64,000 nt of DNA from Lachnospiraceae bacterium (GTDB taxonomy: Bacteria; Bacillota; Clostridia; Lachnospirales; Lachnospiraceae). Below the pieces are notes generated by a model. It did not search any database, had not been told where the DNA came from, and worked only from the letters and a program-made list of their open reading frames with translations. A program made the position numbers and the translations under genes. Below are positions 32,612 to 42,006 of the stretch, in pieces (the stretch's first letter is position 1; the number at the start of each line of letters is the position of its first letter). Where the stretch lies: NCBI GenBank assembly GCA_900771995.1, contig CAAGQC010000087.1:14975-78974 (forward strand). Direction: 5' to 3'.

Positions 32612-34339
32612 TCAGACACCCAGCGTGGAAATAATGTGTTCCAGCATTTCGCTGATCACGTTGATATAACGGCTGGATGCATTGTATGCATTCTGGAACT
32701 TGATCATATTGGACAGTTCCTCATCCGTGGAGACACCGATGACCTGTTCTCTGGCGCTCTGTGTGGATTCCACGGTGCTGACCTGATTCTCATAGATGCT
32801 CCGGAATACATAGCCGGAATTGGATACCTGAGATACCAGATCGGTATAATAATCTACAAAAGTAGTCTTTTTCTGTACATTGGGATTCAGTGTGTAGGCT
32901 TCCTCGGTAAAGGCCGCTTTCAAAGCTTCTGCGGTCTCCTTGTCCTCGGAACCGTCTGCCAGACGGAAGCCCAGCTTGGAAGGTTCCTTCATCAGTTCGG
33001 CATTCACCTGCAGGTTGCCAAGGGTGTACAGGCTCTCGGGGCTGTCCGGATCTTCTTCCTTCATGACCCAGTACTCGGTACCGTCCGCTGCGGTTACCTT
33101 CTCGTAACCGTCTGTTGTGACCTTGGTAAACAGCTGTATGGGACTGCCATCCGACACGCGCATATAGCCGTCCGGATCCACGGTGCAATACCGGGCATCC
33201 TTCAATACCGTGCCGTCTGCCAGTGTCAGATCTCCGGTCTGCACGCCCGCAGCTTTCGCCAGAATATCGTTGACCTTGGTCACCACATTGTGGATCATCT
33301 GGTCGAACTCACCCTGGATATTCATGACAACGGACTGGGATACACTGTCGTATTTTCCTTCTGCCAGATCCGTATAATTGGCTCTGTGATCTCCTCTGGC
33401 CAACAGCATTGCCTTCAGGCCGCCGATATCCGTATTCAGGTCGGAAGAGATCTCAATGGAGAGGTCAAATACTTCCGCACCGTCGATATTGTAGACTCTG
33501 GTGCCGTCATCCCGCACGGTATAGGTGGCATCCTGCGGCCAGAACGGCGTATAGAATCCGGTGGCTTCATCCGTCTTCATGGCGATCTCATAGCAGGTTC
33601 CGTCTTTCACGAAATCCACACCTTCGATCTGCACGGAGACACTGCCGTAACGGTCTTCGGAAAAAGTCATATTGGTCAGTTCCGCCAGTTCATCCAGGAT
33701 CTGGTTTCTCGCGTCTCTCAGGTCGTTGGCATGTTCAATGCCGCCGCTCTCAATGGCACGGATCTGATCGTTCAGAGTCAATAACTGGTTACCGTACTTA
33801 TTGATCTTATCTACATTCTGTTTGATCTGTGTATTCAGGTTGTTCTGGTAGGAGCTTAAGCCGTCGTATACTGCGCTGGCTCTCTGTACGAACTCAGAAG
33901 CTCTCTGTACGATCAGTCCCTGCGTCACAGAACTGCTGGGATCCTTGGAAAGTTCCTGAATAGCCGTCCAGAAGTCCGTCATGGTCGTCTGGAAAGCCTC
34001 GCCGTTCAGTTCTCCCAGCTGGCTCTCTACCTCTTCCATAACTTCCGTGGACACTTCATAGAACATACTGCGTCCCGATTCCTTGCGGTATGTCTTATCC
34101 AGGAAATAATCTCTGACCTGTTTTACACGGGAATATGTGACACCCAGACCTGTCTGCTTGTTGGAAATAGACTTGGGGTCTGTCGATAATGTGACATAAG
34201 CTCTGTTAGATTGCTGTACCTGTTGTCTGGTATAGCCGGTGGTGTCCACATTAGAAAGATTATGCGCTGTGGTGTTCAGCGCATTCTGACTTGTCTGTAA
34301 TCCGGACGAACCTATATATAAACTACCCATTAATGGCAT
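32612..34339 (-). CDS. flgK: Flagellar hook-associated protein FlgK (HAP1), first paralogue
   Basis: A 575-residue HAP1 with the classical flagellar rod-hook motif: SLYIGSSGLQTSQNALNTTA and HNLSNVDTTGYTRQQVQQSN at the N-terminus, and MIKFQNAYNASSRYINVISE at the C-terminus. HAP1 forms the first junction ring after the hook. The start follows GAGGTGAG. It is the first structural gene after flgM-flgN and is closer to standard FlgK in length and motifs than the following paralogue. Confidence 0.94.
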   Translation of the reverse strand: MPLMGSLYIGSSGLQTSQNALNTTAHNLSNVDTTGYTRQQVQQSNRAYVTLSTDPKSISNKQTGLGVTYSRVKQVRDYFLDKTYRKESGRSMFYEVSTEVMEEVESQLGELNGEAFQTTMTDFWTAIQELSKDPSSSVTQGLIVQRASEFVQRASAVYDGLSSYQNNLNTQIKQNVDKINKYGNQLLTLNDQIRAIESGGIEHANDLRDARNQILDELAELTNMTFSEDRYGSVSVQIEGVDFVKDGTCYEIAMKTDEATGFYTPFWPQDATYTVRDDGTRVYNIDGAEVFDLSIEISSDLNTDIGGLKAMLLARGDHRANYTDLAEGKYDSVSQSVVMNIQGEFDQMIHNVVTKVNDILAKAAGVQTGDLTLADGTVLKDARYCTVDPDGYMRVSDGSPIQLFTKVTTDGYEKVTAADGTEYWVMKEEDPDSPESLYTLGNLQVNAELMKEPSKLGFRLADGSEDKETAEALKAAFTEEAYTLNPNVQKKTTFVDYYTDLVSQVSNSGYVFRSIYENQVSTVESTQSAREQVIGVSTDEELSNMIKFQNAYNASSRYINVISEMLEHIISTLGV

Positions 34340-34392
34340 AAACTCTCACCTCTGTATCAGGGAATCTTTCGCAGATCCCCGGGATTAAGATC

Positions 34393-34911
34393 TTACTGCT
34401 TGGCATCAAACCCGTGGTCGATAACGCCCATGGTGTCGCCTGCGTTGTAAGCTCCCCGATTGTAATTTGCTGTCTCGGGTGCCGCCTTGGATGCCTGGAG
34501 GAGATTCATCTCGAATTCCACCATTTCCAGCGCGCTGTTTAGCAGTTCACTGTTCTGCTCGTTCACACGCTTCAGTCCCCGGACCGCCGCCTGTAATCTG
34601 TCATGAGAATCTGCCAGAGCCCTCTGTTCCGCAGGGCGTGCAGATAACATGGTGATCAGATTCGGCAATTTCAAATCATTAACATCCCTGTTCAATACAT
34701 CGGCTATATCCGCAGTCACACCCGCTCTCTGTCTGTCCAGATTGTGGATCCTGCTGACCAGCTCCTGCTCCTCGTCCGTGATCTTTTGTAATTCTGCAAG
34801 ATCGCCGCCTGCAATGATCGGTGTCTTGCGCTGTGATAACTGAAGCAGAGCCTCGTACTCCGTACTCTCTCTGTCCAGTACATCTATCAGGTTTTCCATT
34901 AAACTAGCCAA
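34393..34911 (-). CDS. flgN: FlgN-like export chaperone for hook-associated proteins
   Basis: A 172-residue helical protein (DVLDRESTEYEALLQLSQRK, LADSHDRLQAAVRGLKRVNE, NSELLNSALEMVEFEMNLLQ) fitting the FlgN family, which escorts FlgK and FlgL to the export gate. I use a TTG start at 34911 because GAGG lies 7 bases upstream, overlapping the end of flgM; the next ATG (34899) has no SD. Its position between flgM and flgK is the standard one. Confidence 0.88.
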   Translation of the reverse strand: MASLMENLIDVLDRESTEYEALLQLSQRKTPIIAGGDLAELQKITDEEQELVSRIHNLDRQRAGVTADIADVLNRDVNDLKLPNLITMLSARPAEQRALADSHDRLQAAVRGLKRVNEQNSELLNSALEMVEFEMNLLQASKAAPETANYNRGAYNAGDTMGVIDHGFDAKQ

Positions 34912-34915
34912 GGAA

Positions 34916-35191
34916 CTACCTCATTTCTTCCTGTTTTTGAAGCAGCTTCTCCGCAAAGCCTGCATTATCCACTCCATAAGTGCCGTTCTGGATTCTTGCT
35001 TTAATGGGAGCCGTTAACTCTTCCCTGATATCAGGTGCTGCTGCCACTGCTGCCTTCGCGGTCTGGAAATCCTTGCCCTGGCTGCTGATCTGCAGTCTGT
35101 CCGTGTGTGATGCTGTCTGAGTCTTCTGAGTCCTGCTGACTTTCTGTGACTGATACAGCTGCTGTACCTGTGTATACGCTTCAATACGCAT
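34916..35191 (-). CDS. flgM: Anti-sigma-28 factor FlgM
   Basis: A 91-residue protein with a flexible Gln/Ser/Thr-rich first half and the conserved sigma-binding C-terminal helices (DIREELTAPIKARIQNGTYG, then FAEKLLQKQEE). FlgM holds sigma-28 inactive until it is exported through a finished hook. AGGAGG precedes the ATG. A sigma-28 promoter stands immediately upstream, giving the usual negative feedback. No sigma-28 gene is in the window. Confidence 0.93.
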   Translation of the reverse strand: MRIEAYTQVQQLYQSQKVSRTQKTQTASHTDRLQISSQGKDFQTAKAAVAAAPDIREELTAPIKARIQNGTYGVDNAGFAEKLLQKQEEMR

Positions 35192-35233
35192 ATCGACTCC
35201 TCCTTCCCGAATGTCTTTTATGTTTCACAATAT

Positions 35234-35260
35234 GTATCGGACTAAATCGCAATTACTTTA
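35234..35260 (-). promoter_or_regulatory. Sigma-28 promoter of flgM-flgN-flgK-flgK-flgL-fliW-csrA
   Basis: TAAAGTAA, 11 bases, TCCGATAC on the minus strand, 43 bases upstream of the flgM start. Confidence 0.88.
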
Positions 35261-35269
35261 GCCCTTGTG

Positions 35270-35320
35270 AAAAAAAAGTAACGATCCGGGCCTCCTGTAC
35301 GGATACCTCCGGATCGTTAC
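35270..35320 (-). terminator. Terminator after the second sugar-binding protein gene
   Basis: Minus-strand GTAACGATCCGG pairs perfectly with CCGGATCGTTAC (35309-35320 with 35278-35289) and ends in eight T. It isolates the transporter/chemoreceptor unit from the flgM promoter. Confidence 0.9.
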
Positions 35321-35328
35321 CAGACACG

Positions 35329-36411
35329 TCAATATGCATTTTCGTTGCGGATCTCACTGTCTACCCGCTGCACCCGGTAGGTCTTGTCCCCCACCGTTAC
35401 GGCAGACACCGTATCGTCATGGGCATACAGTCCTTCTTCCACATAGGAGAACTTTTCTGGGGTTCTGCCCTCTTCCAGGATCTGGATCAGCGTTTCCACT
35501 CTGGGGCCGTGCAGGGGATTGCATTCCCCGATACAGGTGATCTCATCCTGCAGCACACAATCCATGGATTCCGTGCTGACGCCGTCGAAGGACAGGATCA
35601 TGATATTTCCCGCCGCCAGATCACTGCCGACCTTTTTCCCGGCTGCCCGTATGGCCTCCATGGCACCGAAAGCCTCATTGTCATTCTCGCAATAGACCAC
35701 ATTGATATTGTCATATTTTTTCAGGAAAGCCTCCATGACCTCCTTGCCCTTGGCCTGGGTAAATTCTCCCGATACCTGATCTAGCAGATCCCAGCCGTAT
35801 CTGGCCGCACCCTGTTCCAGTCCTCTGGTACGTCCGATCTGAGCGGAAGCGCCGATATTTCCCTGAATATTCACAATATGAAGGTCCTCCGGCGCGATTC
35901 CCTTGCTGATGGAAAAGGAATTGAGCCACTCCGCCATTTTCAGGCCTTCCAGTTCAAAGTCCGAGCCAACGAAGCAGGTGAACAGGCTGTCATCCTCCAC
36001 GTCCACCTTACGGTCCACGATGATCACCGGAATCCCGGCATCCTTCGCCTCTCTGAGCACCGTATCCCAGCCGGTCTCCGTCACCGGTGCCAGCACGATA
36101 TAGTCTACCTCCTGCTGGATAAAGGTACGGATCGCCCGGATCTGGTTGGCCTGCTTCTGTTGTCCGTCTTCGAAGATCAGGTCATATCCGGCCTCTTTTG
36201 TAAAAGTGCTTTTCATGGACTCCGTGTTGGCGCTGCGCCAGTCGGATTCCGCCCCCAGCTGGGAGAATCCCACCACGATGCGGTCCGTCTGCGTCTCTTC
36301 TGCCCCATTGTCTTCCGCGGTATTCTGTCCCGCGCCACAGCCGGTCAGCACGATTCCCAATAACAGCAGCATACCTGCCAGCCACTGTCTTCCTGTTCTA
36401 CATTTTTTCAT
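35329..36411 (-). CDS. Sugar-binding lipoprotein, YtfQ-like, paired with a chemoreceptor
   Basis: A 360-residue periplasmic-binding-protein-fold lipoprotein. The signal peptide ends in a lipobox (GIVLTGCG). The mature part matches the galactofuranose-binding YtfQ group: IVVGFSQLGAESDWRSANTE, FEDGQQKQANQIRAIRTFIQ, VLAPVTETGWDTVLREAKDA and PVIIVDRKV. I prefer the start at 36411 (MKKCRTGRQ); two upstream in-frame ATGs exist. It lies downstream of a chemoreceptor gene and is a paralogue of the transporter's own binding protein at 42007, so it may present sugar to the chemoreceptor rather than to the permease (inference). Confidence 0.82.
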   Translation of the reverse strand: MKKCRTGRQWLAGMLLLLGIVLTGCGAGQNTAEDNGAEETQTDRIVVGFSQLGAESDWRSANTESMKSTFTKEAGYDLIFEDGQQKQANQIRAIRTFIQQEVDYIVLAPVTETGWDTVLREAKDAGIPVIIVDRKVDVEDDSLFTCFVGSDFELEGLKMAEWLNSFSISKGIAPEDLHIVNIQGNIGASAQIGRTRGLEQGAARYGWDLLDQVSGEFTQAKGKEVMEAFLKKYDNINVVYCENDNEAFGAMEAIRAAGKKVGSDLAAGNIMILSFDGVSTESMDCVLQDEITCIGECNPLHGPRVETLIQILEEGRTPEKFSYVEEGLYAHDDTVSAVTVGDKTYRVQRVDSEIRNENAY

Positions 36412-36463
36412 AGTTGTCTGGTCATCCTGTTCTGTCATACTCCCTGTCCGGAACATTTTCGGG

Positions 36464-38182
36464 TCATTTCAGGACAGGTTCTTTCTCTGTATGGAAATAT
36501 GCCACAGAGCTCTCCAGTTCCCCGGAGATTTGTTTCATTTTATCACAGTTTGTGCCCACTGTCTGTATCTGTGTCAGGATTTCCTCAATGTTCGCATTCA
36601 CCTGCTGATTGTTGGCGGCATTTTCCTCGCTGATGGCACTGAGGCTGCCAATATTTTCCAGAATATCCTCTTTCTGCTTTGACAGATGCCCGGTCTCCCC
36701 GGCAATTTTACGGATCTCTTCCGAAGAATGCCGGATGCTCTGTTCCAGCTGTCCATACTGCTGTCTGGTGGCAAGGATCTGGTCCTGTTCTTCCCGGATG
36801 ATACCCTTTACCACATCCGCCTGCTCCACGGTCTCTCCGGATTTTGCCATGATTCCCTGTGCCAGTTCCTTGATCTGTTCGGCTCCGGCGGCACTCTGTT
36901 CCGATAGCTTACGGATCTCCTCCGCCACCACTGCAAAGCCTCTGCCCGCCTCCCCGGCTCTGGCGGCCTCAATGGAGGCATTCAGACTTAAGAGATTGGT
37001 CTGTCCGGAAATAGAGAAGATCAGCTCTACCGCTTCATCGATCTTTTCGATATAGTCGTTGGTCTCATGGATCTTTGCCGTGATGGTGTCCACGGATTCT
37101 ACTGAGCGACTGCTGCCCGACAGGATCTTTTCCATGCCTTCACCGGCTTTTCTGCTGTTATCCTGCATTTCCTCCGAATCCTTCTGCAGCTGTCCGGCAC
37201 TGGTACTGATATCATTCACCGCTTCTCCGATCTCATCCATGCGGTCACTGATATTCTGCACATTTTCCGCCATTTCCTCCGCTGCCGAAGACAGCTGTTC
37301 CATGGCCTGGCTGATCTGTGCAGCCTGTTCCATGGTGGCATCGCTTCCCTCCGCCACCTGGTTTACGCTGTTTAAAAGTTCTCCGGACACTTCCTGTACC
37401 CCGCCGATGACCTGTGCAAGATTTTGCTGCATCTGCGTGGTATTCTGCAACAGATCCCGAATCTCCCGGACGATGCTGGAAGCTTCTTTTCTGGTGCTTA
37501 AATCCCCTTCCGCCAGAGCATCCACTCTGCGGCCGGTCTCTTTCATCCTGCCTGTCAGGGCTTTGCTTAAGAAAAAGCTGATGACACCGAACAGGATCAC
37601 CATGCCCACCGCACAGATCAGGAATACGATCTCGATTCCACACAGAGCATCCGTGATCTCCTTTTTCCTCTCTCCCGCAAAAGCCACCGCAATGGTCCGT
37701 CCGTCATTTACAATGGGAATATAGTAGCCGTAATAGGTATTCCCCTCGATCTCTACGTTTTTATCATAATATCCTTCCGTTCCCCCGGCGGACACAAGAT
37801 CCTGATCCATGGGGATCTCACGGATGCGATAGTCGTTTTCATTTTTAATGGATGTGGTGGCCGGTATGCCGTCTGCTAAAATAGCCATCTCCAGTCCTTC
37901 GTCCTTCAGACTGTCCAGATATTCATAATAGCCGCTGGCATTCATTGCCGTGATCTCATTTTCCTTACAGTATTTTGCCAGATTATCTGCCGTCACATGC
38001 AATGTCGTCTGCACACTTTCCTCCAGATTCGTTCTGGTCAGCTGCAGGGATGTGGTGCTTAAGATCACTGTTGCCAGAACGACCGGTGCCAGCGCTAACA
38101 GCATCAGTAACAGAAACAGACTGGCCCCCTGCTTTTTCGGAGTCTTTTGCTTTTTTTCTTTTTTTACCTTTGTTTTTTTCAT
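36464..38182 (-). CDS. Methyl-accepting chemotaxis protein
   Basis: A 572-residue transmembrane chemoreceptor. A very basic start is followed by TM1 (about 20-42), an extracytoplasmic Cache-like sensor (about 45-180), TM2 (about 185-207), HAMP ([14 protein letters not shown]) and the coiled-coil signalling domain. Its hairpin tip reads [20 protein letters not shown] then [20 protein letters not shown]. It signals to CheA/CheW at the pole. Gene order puts it between a sugar ABC transporter and an extra sugar-binding protein, suggesting chemotaxis to the transported sugar. AGGGGG and AAGGA precede the start. Confidence 0.92.
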   Translation of the reverse strand: MKKTKVKKEKKQKTPKKQGASLFLLLMLLALAPVVLATVILSTTSLQLTRTNLEESVQTTLHVTADNLAKYCKENEITAMNASGYYEYLDSLKDEGLEMAILADGIPATTSIKNENDYRIREIPMDQDLVSAGGTEGYYDKNVEIEGNTYYGYYIPIVNDGRTIAVAFAGERKKEITDALCGIEIVFLICAVGMVILFGVISFFLSKALTGRMKETGRRVDALAEGDLSTRKEASSIVREIRDLLQNTTQMQQNLAQVIGGVQEVSGELLNSVNQVAEGSDATMEQAAQISQAMEQLSSAAEEMAENVQNISDRMDEIGEAVNDISTSAGQLQKDSEEMQDNSRKAGEGMEKILSGSSRSVESVDTITAKIHETNDYIEKIDEAVELIFSISGQTNLLSLNASIEAARAGEAGRGFAVVAEEIRKLSEQSAAGAEQIKELAQGIMAKSGETVEQADVVKGIIREEQDQILATRQQYGQLEQSIRHSSEEIRKIAGETGHLSKQKEDILENIGSLSAISEENAANNQQVNANIEEILTQIQTVGTNCDKMKQISGELESSVAYFHTEKEPVLK

Positions 38183-38220
38183 AATCCTTACCCCCTGATA
38201 TCCGGTGGTTTCCTTTTATT

Positions 38221-38265
38221 AGCGGAAAAAGAGTGTGACTGCACATCAGCCACGCTCTTTCCGCT
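38221..38265. terminator. Strong terminator between the permease genes and the chemoreceptor gene
   Basis: AGCGGAAA plus GAGTGTGACTG pairs with CAGCCACGCTC plus TTTCCGCT over nearly the whole 45 bases, with A/T tracts inside the stem base. It follows the last permease stop (38286). Confidence 0.82.
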
Positions 38266-38285
38266 CCCCCCATTTTTCAGCTGCT

Positions 38286-39311
38286 TTATTTATTCTGCAA
38301 CATTTTCTTTTTTCTTGCGATAACTACGCTCTGTACTACCAGGAACAGGCACAGCATAGCTGCAATGGTGATACCGGTCCACCAGGCCTGATCCAGGCCT
38401 GCACTGGATACGATATTCTGAATGGTGCTTAAGGACAATACACCGAAGAAGGTTCCGATGATATTGCCGACACCACCGGTCAGCATGGTACCGCCGATGA
38501 TGGAGGATGCAATGGCGTTCATCTCCATACCGCTGGCATGAGAAGCAGAGCCGCTTCCTACATGCAGGAAGTATACATATCCGCCGATACCGGCTAACAG
38601 ACCGCAGAGCAGATGAGACATGAACTTGGTTCTCTTTACATTGATGCCCAGCATCAGAGCACTCTGGTTGTTACCGCCGACAGCATAGAAGCTGCGGCCC
38701 ATTTTCGTCCAGCGGAGCATTACGAACATCAGGATGACTACCAGCAGTGCCACGATCACACCGATCTCCACATAGGCATTTACATAATTGCCCAGCTTGT
38801 TCACGGAACCCATTCCGGGAACGATCACACGGGTCTCTTTCAATGCGGTGAAGTTCTCATTGGCTACATTGAAGGGCTTGGTATTTACGATTGTTGTCAT
38901 ACCTCTGGCGAAGAACATACCCGCCAGCGTCACGATAAAGGGCTGAATGTCCAGGTAGGCTACCAGGAAGCCCTGTACGATGCCGAAAGCAAGACCGATA
39001 GCTACTGCGATCAGCATGGAAACAAATACATTGCCTCCACCAAAGTCCAGATACACCGCACAGCTCATGCTTACCAGCGCCACCACGCCACCGACGGAGA
39101 TATCGATTCCTCCGGTGATCATGACTAAGCTCATGCCACAGGACAGAATGATCAGTGCTGCATTAGCATTCAGGATATTGAAAAAGGTCTGGGGCTTTAA
39201 GAAGCCTTTTCCCTGGAACACAATGGCTCCGATATACATTACGAAGAACACTACGATCGTGATGGTCAGCAGCAGATTGGTATCTGTCATATTTTTTAAC
39301 TTCTTACCCAT
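38286..39311 (-). CDS. Sugar ABC transporter permease, YjfF-like
   Basis: A 341-residue BPD_transp_2 (RbsC/YjfF-type) inner-membrane permease with about ten helices. Family blocks are LIILSCGMSLVMITGGIDIS, GIVQGFLVAYLDIQPFIVTL and SIIGGTMLTGGVGNIIGTFF. It is the second permease of a heterodimeric pair. The start at 39311 follows GGAGG; an upstream TTG would add three residues. The gene order binding protein, ATPase, permease, permease equals E. coli ytfQ-ytfR-ytfT-yjfF. Confidence 0.92.
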   Translation of the reverse strand: MGKKLKNMTDTNLLLTITIVVFFVMYIGAIVFQGKGFLKPQTFFNILNANAALIILSCGMSLVMITGGIDISVGGVVALVSMSCAVYLDFGGGNVFVSMLIAVAIGLAFGIVQGFLVAYLDIQPFIVTLAGMFFARGMTTIVNTKPFNVANENFTALKETRVIVPGMGSVNKLGNYVNAYVEIGVIVALLVVILMFVMLRWTKMGRSFYAVGGNNQSALMLGINVKRTKFMSHLLCGLLAGIGGYVYFLHVGSGSASHASGMEMNAIASSIIGGTMLTGGVGNIIGTFFGVLSLSTIQNIVSSAGLDQAWWTGITIAAMLCLFLVVQSVVIARKKKMLQNK

Positions 39312-39312
39312 A

Positions 39313-40413
39313 TCAGCCAACCTCCTTTACGGCCTTGCCCTGCTTCAGCTTCTTGCCGACAGCGGACAGCCATTCTCTTACTTTGGGAGTACTTAATACT
39401 ACTAACAGGATAACTACCACTGCCTTGTAAGCGGGGAGTGCATCGGACTGTACGTCGAATTTGTATAAGGTGGTGGTCAGGAACTGAATGACATACGCAC
39501 CCAGAATGGAAGCTGCCATGTTGAACTTACCACCGCTTAAGGAGTTACCGCCTAGTGCTACTGCCAGGATGGCATCCATCTCGATATCCTTTGCGATAAC
39601 GGAATAGTTGATGGAGGACAGACGGCTTACTTTGATCAGGGCTGCTACCGCTACGCACAGTCCCAGGATCACGAAGGTCAGGAACTTGATAAATGCGGGA
39701 TTCAGTCCGTTCAACTTGGAAGAGTTCTCATTGATACCTACGGACTGGGTGTAAAGTCCCAGGGTGGTGAACTTCAGTACCAGGAAGATCACCAGCACAC
39801 AGGCCGCCGCAATGAAGAACGGAGTGGGAATGGGGATTCCCGGAATGAATCCGCCGAAATAGCTGAAGGTCGGATCACTTACGATAGGAAGCTCGTTGTT
39901 GTTGATCCATGCGGCGATGGAACGGCCGGCCGTATAGAGGATCAGGGTCGCTACCATGGGCTGGATCTTGAAATACGCTACCAGCACGCCGTTAAAGGCA
40001 CCAAAGAGCATGGCTGCCACACAGGCGATCAGGAATGCTACGATGATGGGAGCCTGCAGAGTATCGGGTCTTGAATTGGTACCGCACAGCACTCGTAAGA
40101 TTACGCTGCCCGCAATGGCGATGGCAGCGCCCACGCTGATATCCTGTCCGCCGGAAGCGGCAGTGACCAGTGTCATGCCGATGGCCAGGATCGCCAGTTC
40201 GGAGCCGTAGTCCAGGATCGTCATCAGATATCCGGACAATACCGGATCTCCTGCGCTGTTATATCCCAGTGTGATCTTGAAAAAGCTGGGATCCGCGATC
40301 AGATTGAATACCGCCAGGATGATCAGGGCTGCAATGGGAATGAAGATCTGCTGCCGGAACAATCCGCTTAGGAAATTTTTATTTTGTTTTTCTGTTGTCT
40401 TTTCCTTACTCAT
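39313..40413 (-). CDS. Sugar ABC transporter permease, YtfT-like
   Basis: A 366-residue permease of the same superfamily: LAILAIGMTLVTAASGGQDI, FNGVLVAYFKIQPMVATLIL and ILAVALGGNSLSGGKFNMAA. The start (MSKEKTTEK) at 40413 follows GGAGGTGAG and overlaps the ATPase gene by 8 bases, so translation is coupled. Its stop is one base from the next permease start. Confidence 0.92.
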   Translation of the reverse strand: MSKEKTTEKQNKNFLSGLFRQQIFIPIAALIILAVFNLIADPSFFKITLGYNSAGDPVLSGYLMTILDYGSELAILAIGMTLVTAASGGQDISVGAAIAIAGSVILRVLCGTNSRPDTLQAPIIVAFLIACVAAMLFGAFNGVLVAYFKIQPMVATLILYTAGRSIAAWINNNELPIVSDPTFSYFGGFIPGIPIPTPFFIAAACVLVIFLVLKFTTLGLYTQSVGINENSSKLNGLNPAFIKFLTFVILGLCVAVAALIKVSRLSSINYSVIAKDIEMDAILAVALGGNSLSGGKFNMAASILGAYVIQFLTTTLYKFDVQSDALPAYKAVVVILLVVLSTPKVREWLSAVGKKLKQGKAVKEVG

Positions 40414-41929
40414 GCTTACTCTCACCTCCGGCAATCGTACTCATAATCTTGGTCTGGGTCAGGTCTTCTCCGGACAATTCTCCTACCACCTTGCGGTCTC
40501 TCATGACTACCAGACGGGAACAGGTACGGAGCATCTCGTCGGTCTCGGAAGAAATAAAGGTCACGCTCATGCCTTCACCTGCCAGTTTCAGTACCAGCTT
40601 CTGGATATCCACCTTCGTACCGACATCGATACCTCTGGTGGGCTCATCCAGGATCAGGTATTCCGGATGGGTCAGAAGCCATCTGGCCAGGATAACTTTC
40701 TGCTGGTTACCGCCGGACAGTGACTTGATGGGAGTCTCTGCGGATGCAGTCTTGATATCCAGCAGTTTGATGTATTCGTCTGCGAATTTATTCGCTTCCG
40801 CCCTGGAAATAGGGTGGAAGAATCCACGAAGCACCTGCAGTGCCAGGATAATATTCTCTCTTACGGACAAGTCACCTACGATACCGTCACGCTTACGATC
40901 CTCCGGCAGATAACCGATACCGCAGCGCATGGCGTCCAGAGGCTTGTTGATCTTGACCTGTTTGCCGTTTTTCTTCACGGTACCGCCGATGACACGGTCG
41001 GCACCGAAGATGGCACGGACACACTCGCTTCGGCCGGATCCCAACAGTCCGGTAAATCCGTTGACCTCACCCTTCTTAATATAGAAGTCAAAAGGTTTGA
41101 TTCCGGCATCACTGCACAGATCCTTGGTTTCAAACAGAGGCTCACCGCTCTCTGCTTTCTGCTCTGTGGGCTGCTCTCCCTTGATGTCGGACAGGTCATC
41201 CAGCTCCTTGCCTAACATCTTGGACACCAGCTGTACTCTGGGCAGATCCTTGATGGCATATTCGCCTACCAGGCTGCCGTCACGCATAACCGTGATCTTG
41301 TCGCACACTTCATATACCTGATCCAGGAAATGGGTTACGAAGATGATGCCCACGCCTCTGGCCTTCAGGTCACGCATCAGACCGAACAGCTTTTCTACTT
41401 CCTGCTCATCCAGAGAGGAGGTCGGCTCATCCAGGATCAGTACTTTACAATCCATATCTACGGCTCTGGCAATAGCCACCATCTGCTGTACGGCGATGGA
41501 GCAGCTTGCCAGCTGTTGGGACGCCTTTGCGGGGATATCCAGATTCTGTAAGATCTTGTCTGCGTCCTCATTCATTTTTTTCCAGTTCTGATAGATCTTG
41601 TTGGAACGTCCTATGTACATATTCTCTGCCACAGACAGATTCGGGCAGAGTGTGATCTCCTGATATACGGTACTGATGCCCAGCTTCTGTGCCTCCTGCG
41701 GAGAGTGAATGGATACGGCCTTGTCATTACCGTCAATGAAGATCTGGCCTTCATCCTTGCTGTAGACACCTGTCAGCACCTTGATCAGGGTTGACTTTCC
41801 GGCACCGTTCTCTCCCATCAGCGCATGGATCTCACCTTTGTTCAGATGGAAGTCCACACCCTTCAGAGCGCGTACACCGGGAAAGCTTTTGTGAATATTT
41901 CTCATTTCCAATACTGTTTTATTGTCCAA
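40406..41929 (-). CDS. Sugar ABC transporter ATP-binding protein, YtfR-like
   Basis: A 507-residue protein with two fused ABC domains. The N-terminal copy has Walker A GENGAGKSTLIKVLTG, signature SIAVQQMVAIARA and Walker B VLILDEPTSSLDE. The C-terminal copy has LLGSGRSECVRAIFG in place of a perfect Walker A, the signature LSGGNQQKVILARWL and LILDEPTRGID, as usual for carbohydrate importers. I use a TTG start at 41929 because AAGGGGTG lies directly upstream and the next residues (DNKTVLEMRNIHKSFPGV) match the family; the longer frame reads through the preceding terminator. A terminator hairpin separates it from the binding-protein gene. Confidence 0.93.
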   Translation of the reverse strand: MDNKTVLEMRNIHKSFPGVRALKGVDFHLNKGEIHALMGENGAGKSTLIKVLTGVYSKDEGQIFIDGNDKAVSIHSPQEAQKLGISTVYQEITLCPNLSVAENMYIGRSNKIYQNWKKMNEDADKILQNLDIPAKASQQLASCSIAVQQMVAIARAVDMDCKVLILDEPTSSLDEQEVEKLFGLMRDLKARGVGIIFVTHFLDQVYEVCDKITVMRDGSLVGEYAIKDLPRVQLVSKMLGKELDDLSDIKGEQPTEQKAESGEPLFETKDLCSDAGIKPFDFYIKKGEVNGFTGLLGSGRSECVRAIFGADRVIGGTVKKNGKQVKINKPLDAMRCGIGYLPEDRKRDGIVGDLSVRENIILALQVLRGFFHPISRAEANKFADEYIKLLDIKTASAETPIKSLSGGNQQKVILARWLLTHPEYLILDEPTRGIDVGTKVDIQKLVLKLAGEGMSVTFISSETDEMLRTCSRLVVMRDRKVVGELSGEDLTQTKIMSTIAGGESKHE

Positions 41930-41954
41930 AAGTTTCACCCCTTCTGTTATCTGA

Positions 41955-41990
41955 TAAAAGAAGCGCGGAGCTAGCATGCGCCGCGCTTCT
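41955..41990 (-). terminator. Partial terminator between binding-protein and ATPase genes
   Basis: Minus-strand AGAAGCGCGG pairs perfectly with CCGCGCTTCT (41981-41990 with 41959-41968) followed by TTTATC. This position usually sets the excess of binding protein over membrane components. Confidence 0.82.
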
Positions 41991-42006
41991 GGTCGTTTCC
42001 GTCAGA

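Noticed and set aside
32495..33784. Long plus-strand open frame (429 codons) opposite flgK
   Set aside because: It lies antisense to a clear HAP1 gene, has no homology I recognise and no SD; it is a shadow of the codon bias of the true gene. The same applies to long frames opposite glnA (7606-8541), araA (46212-47177) and the hybrid kinase (58504-59487).
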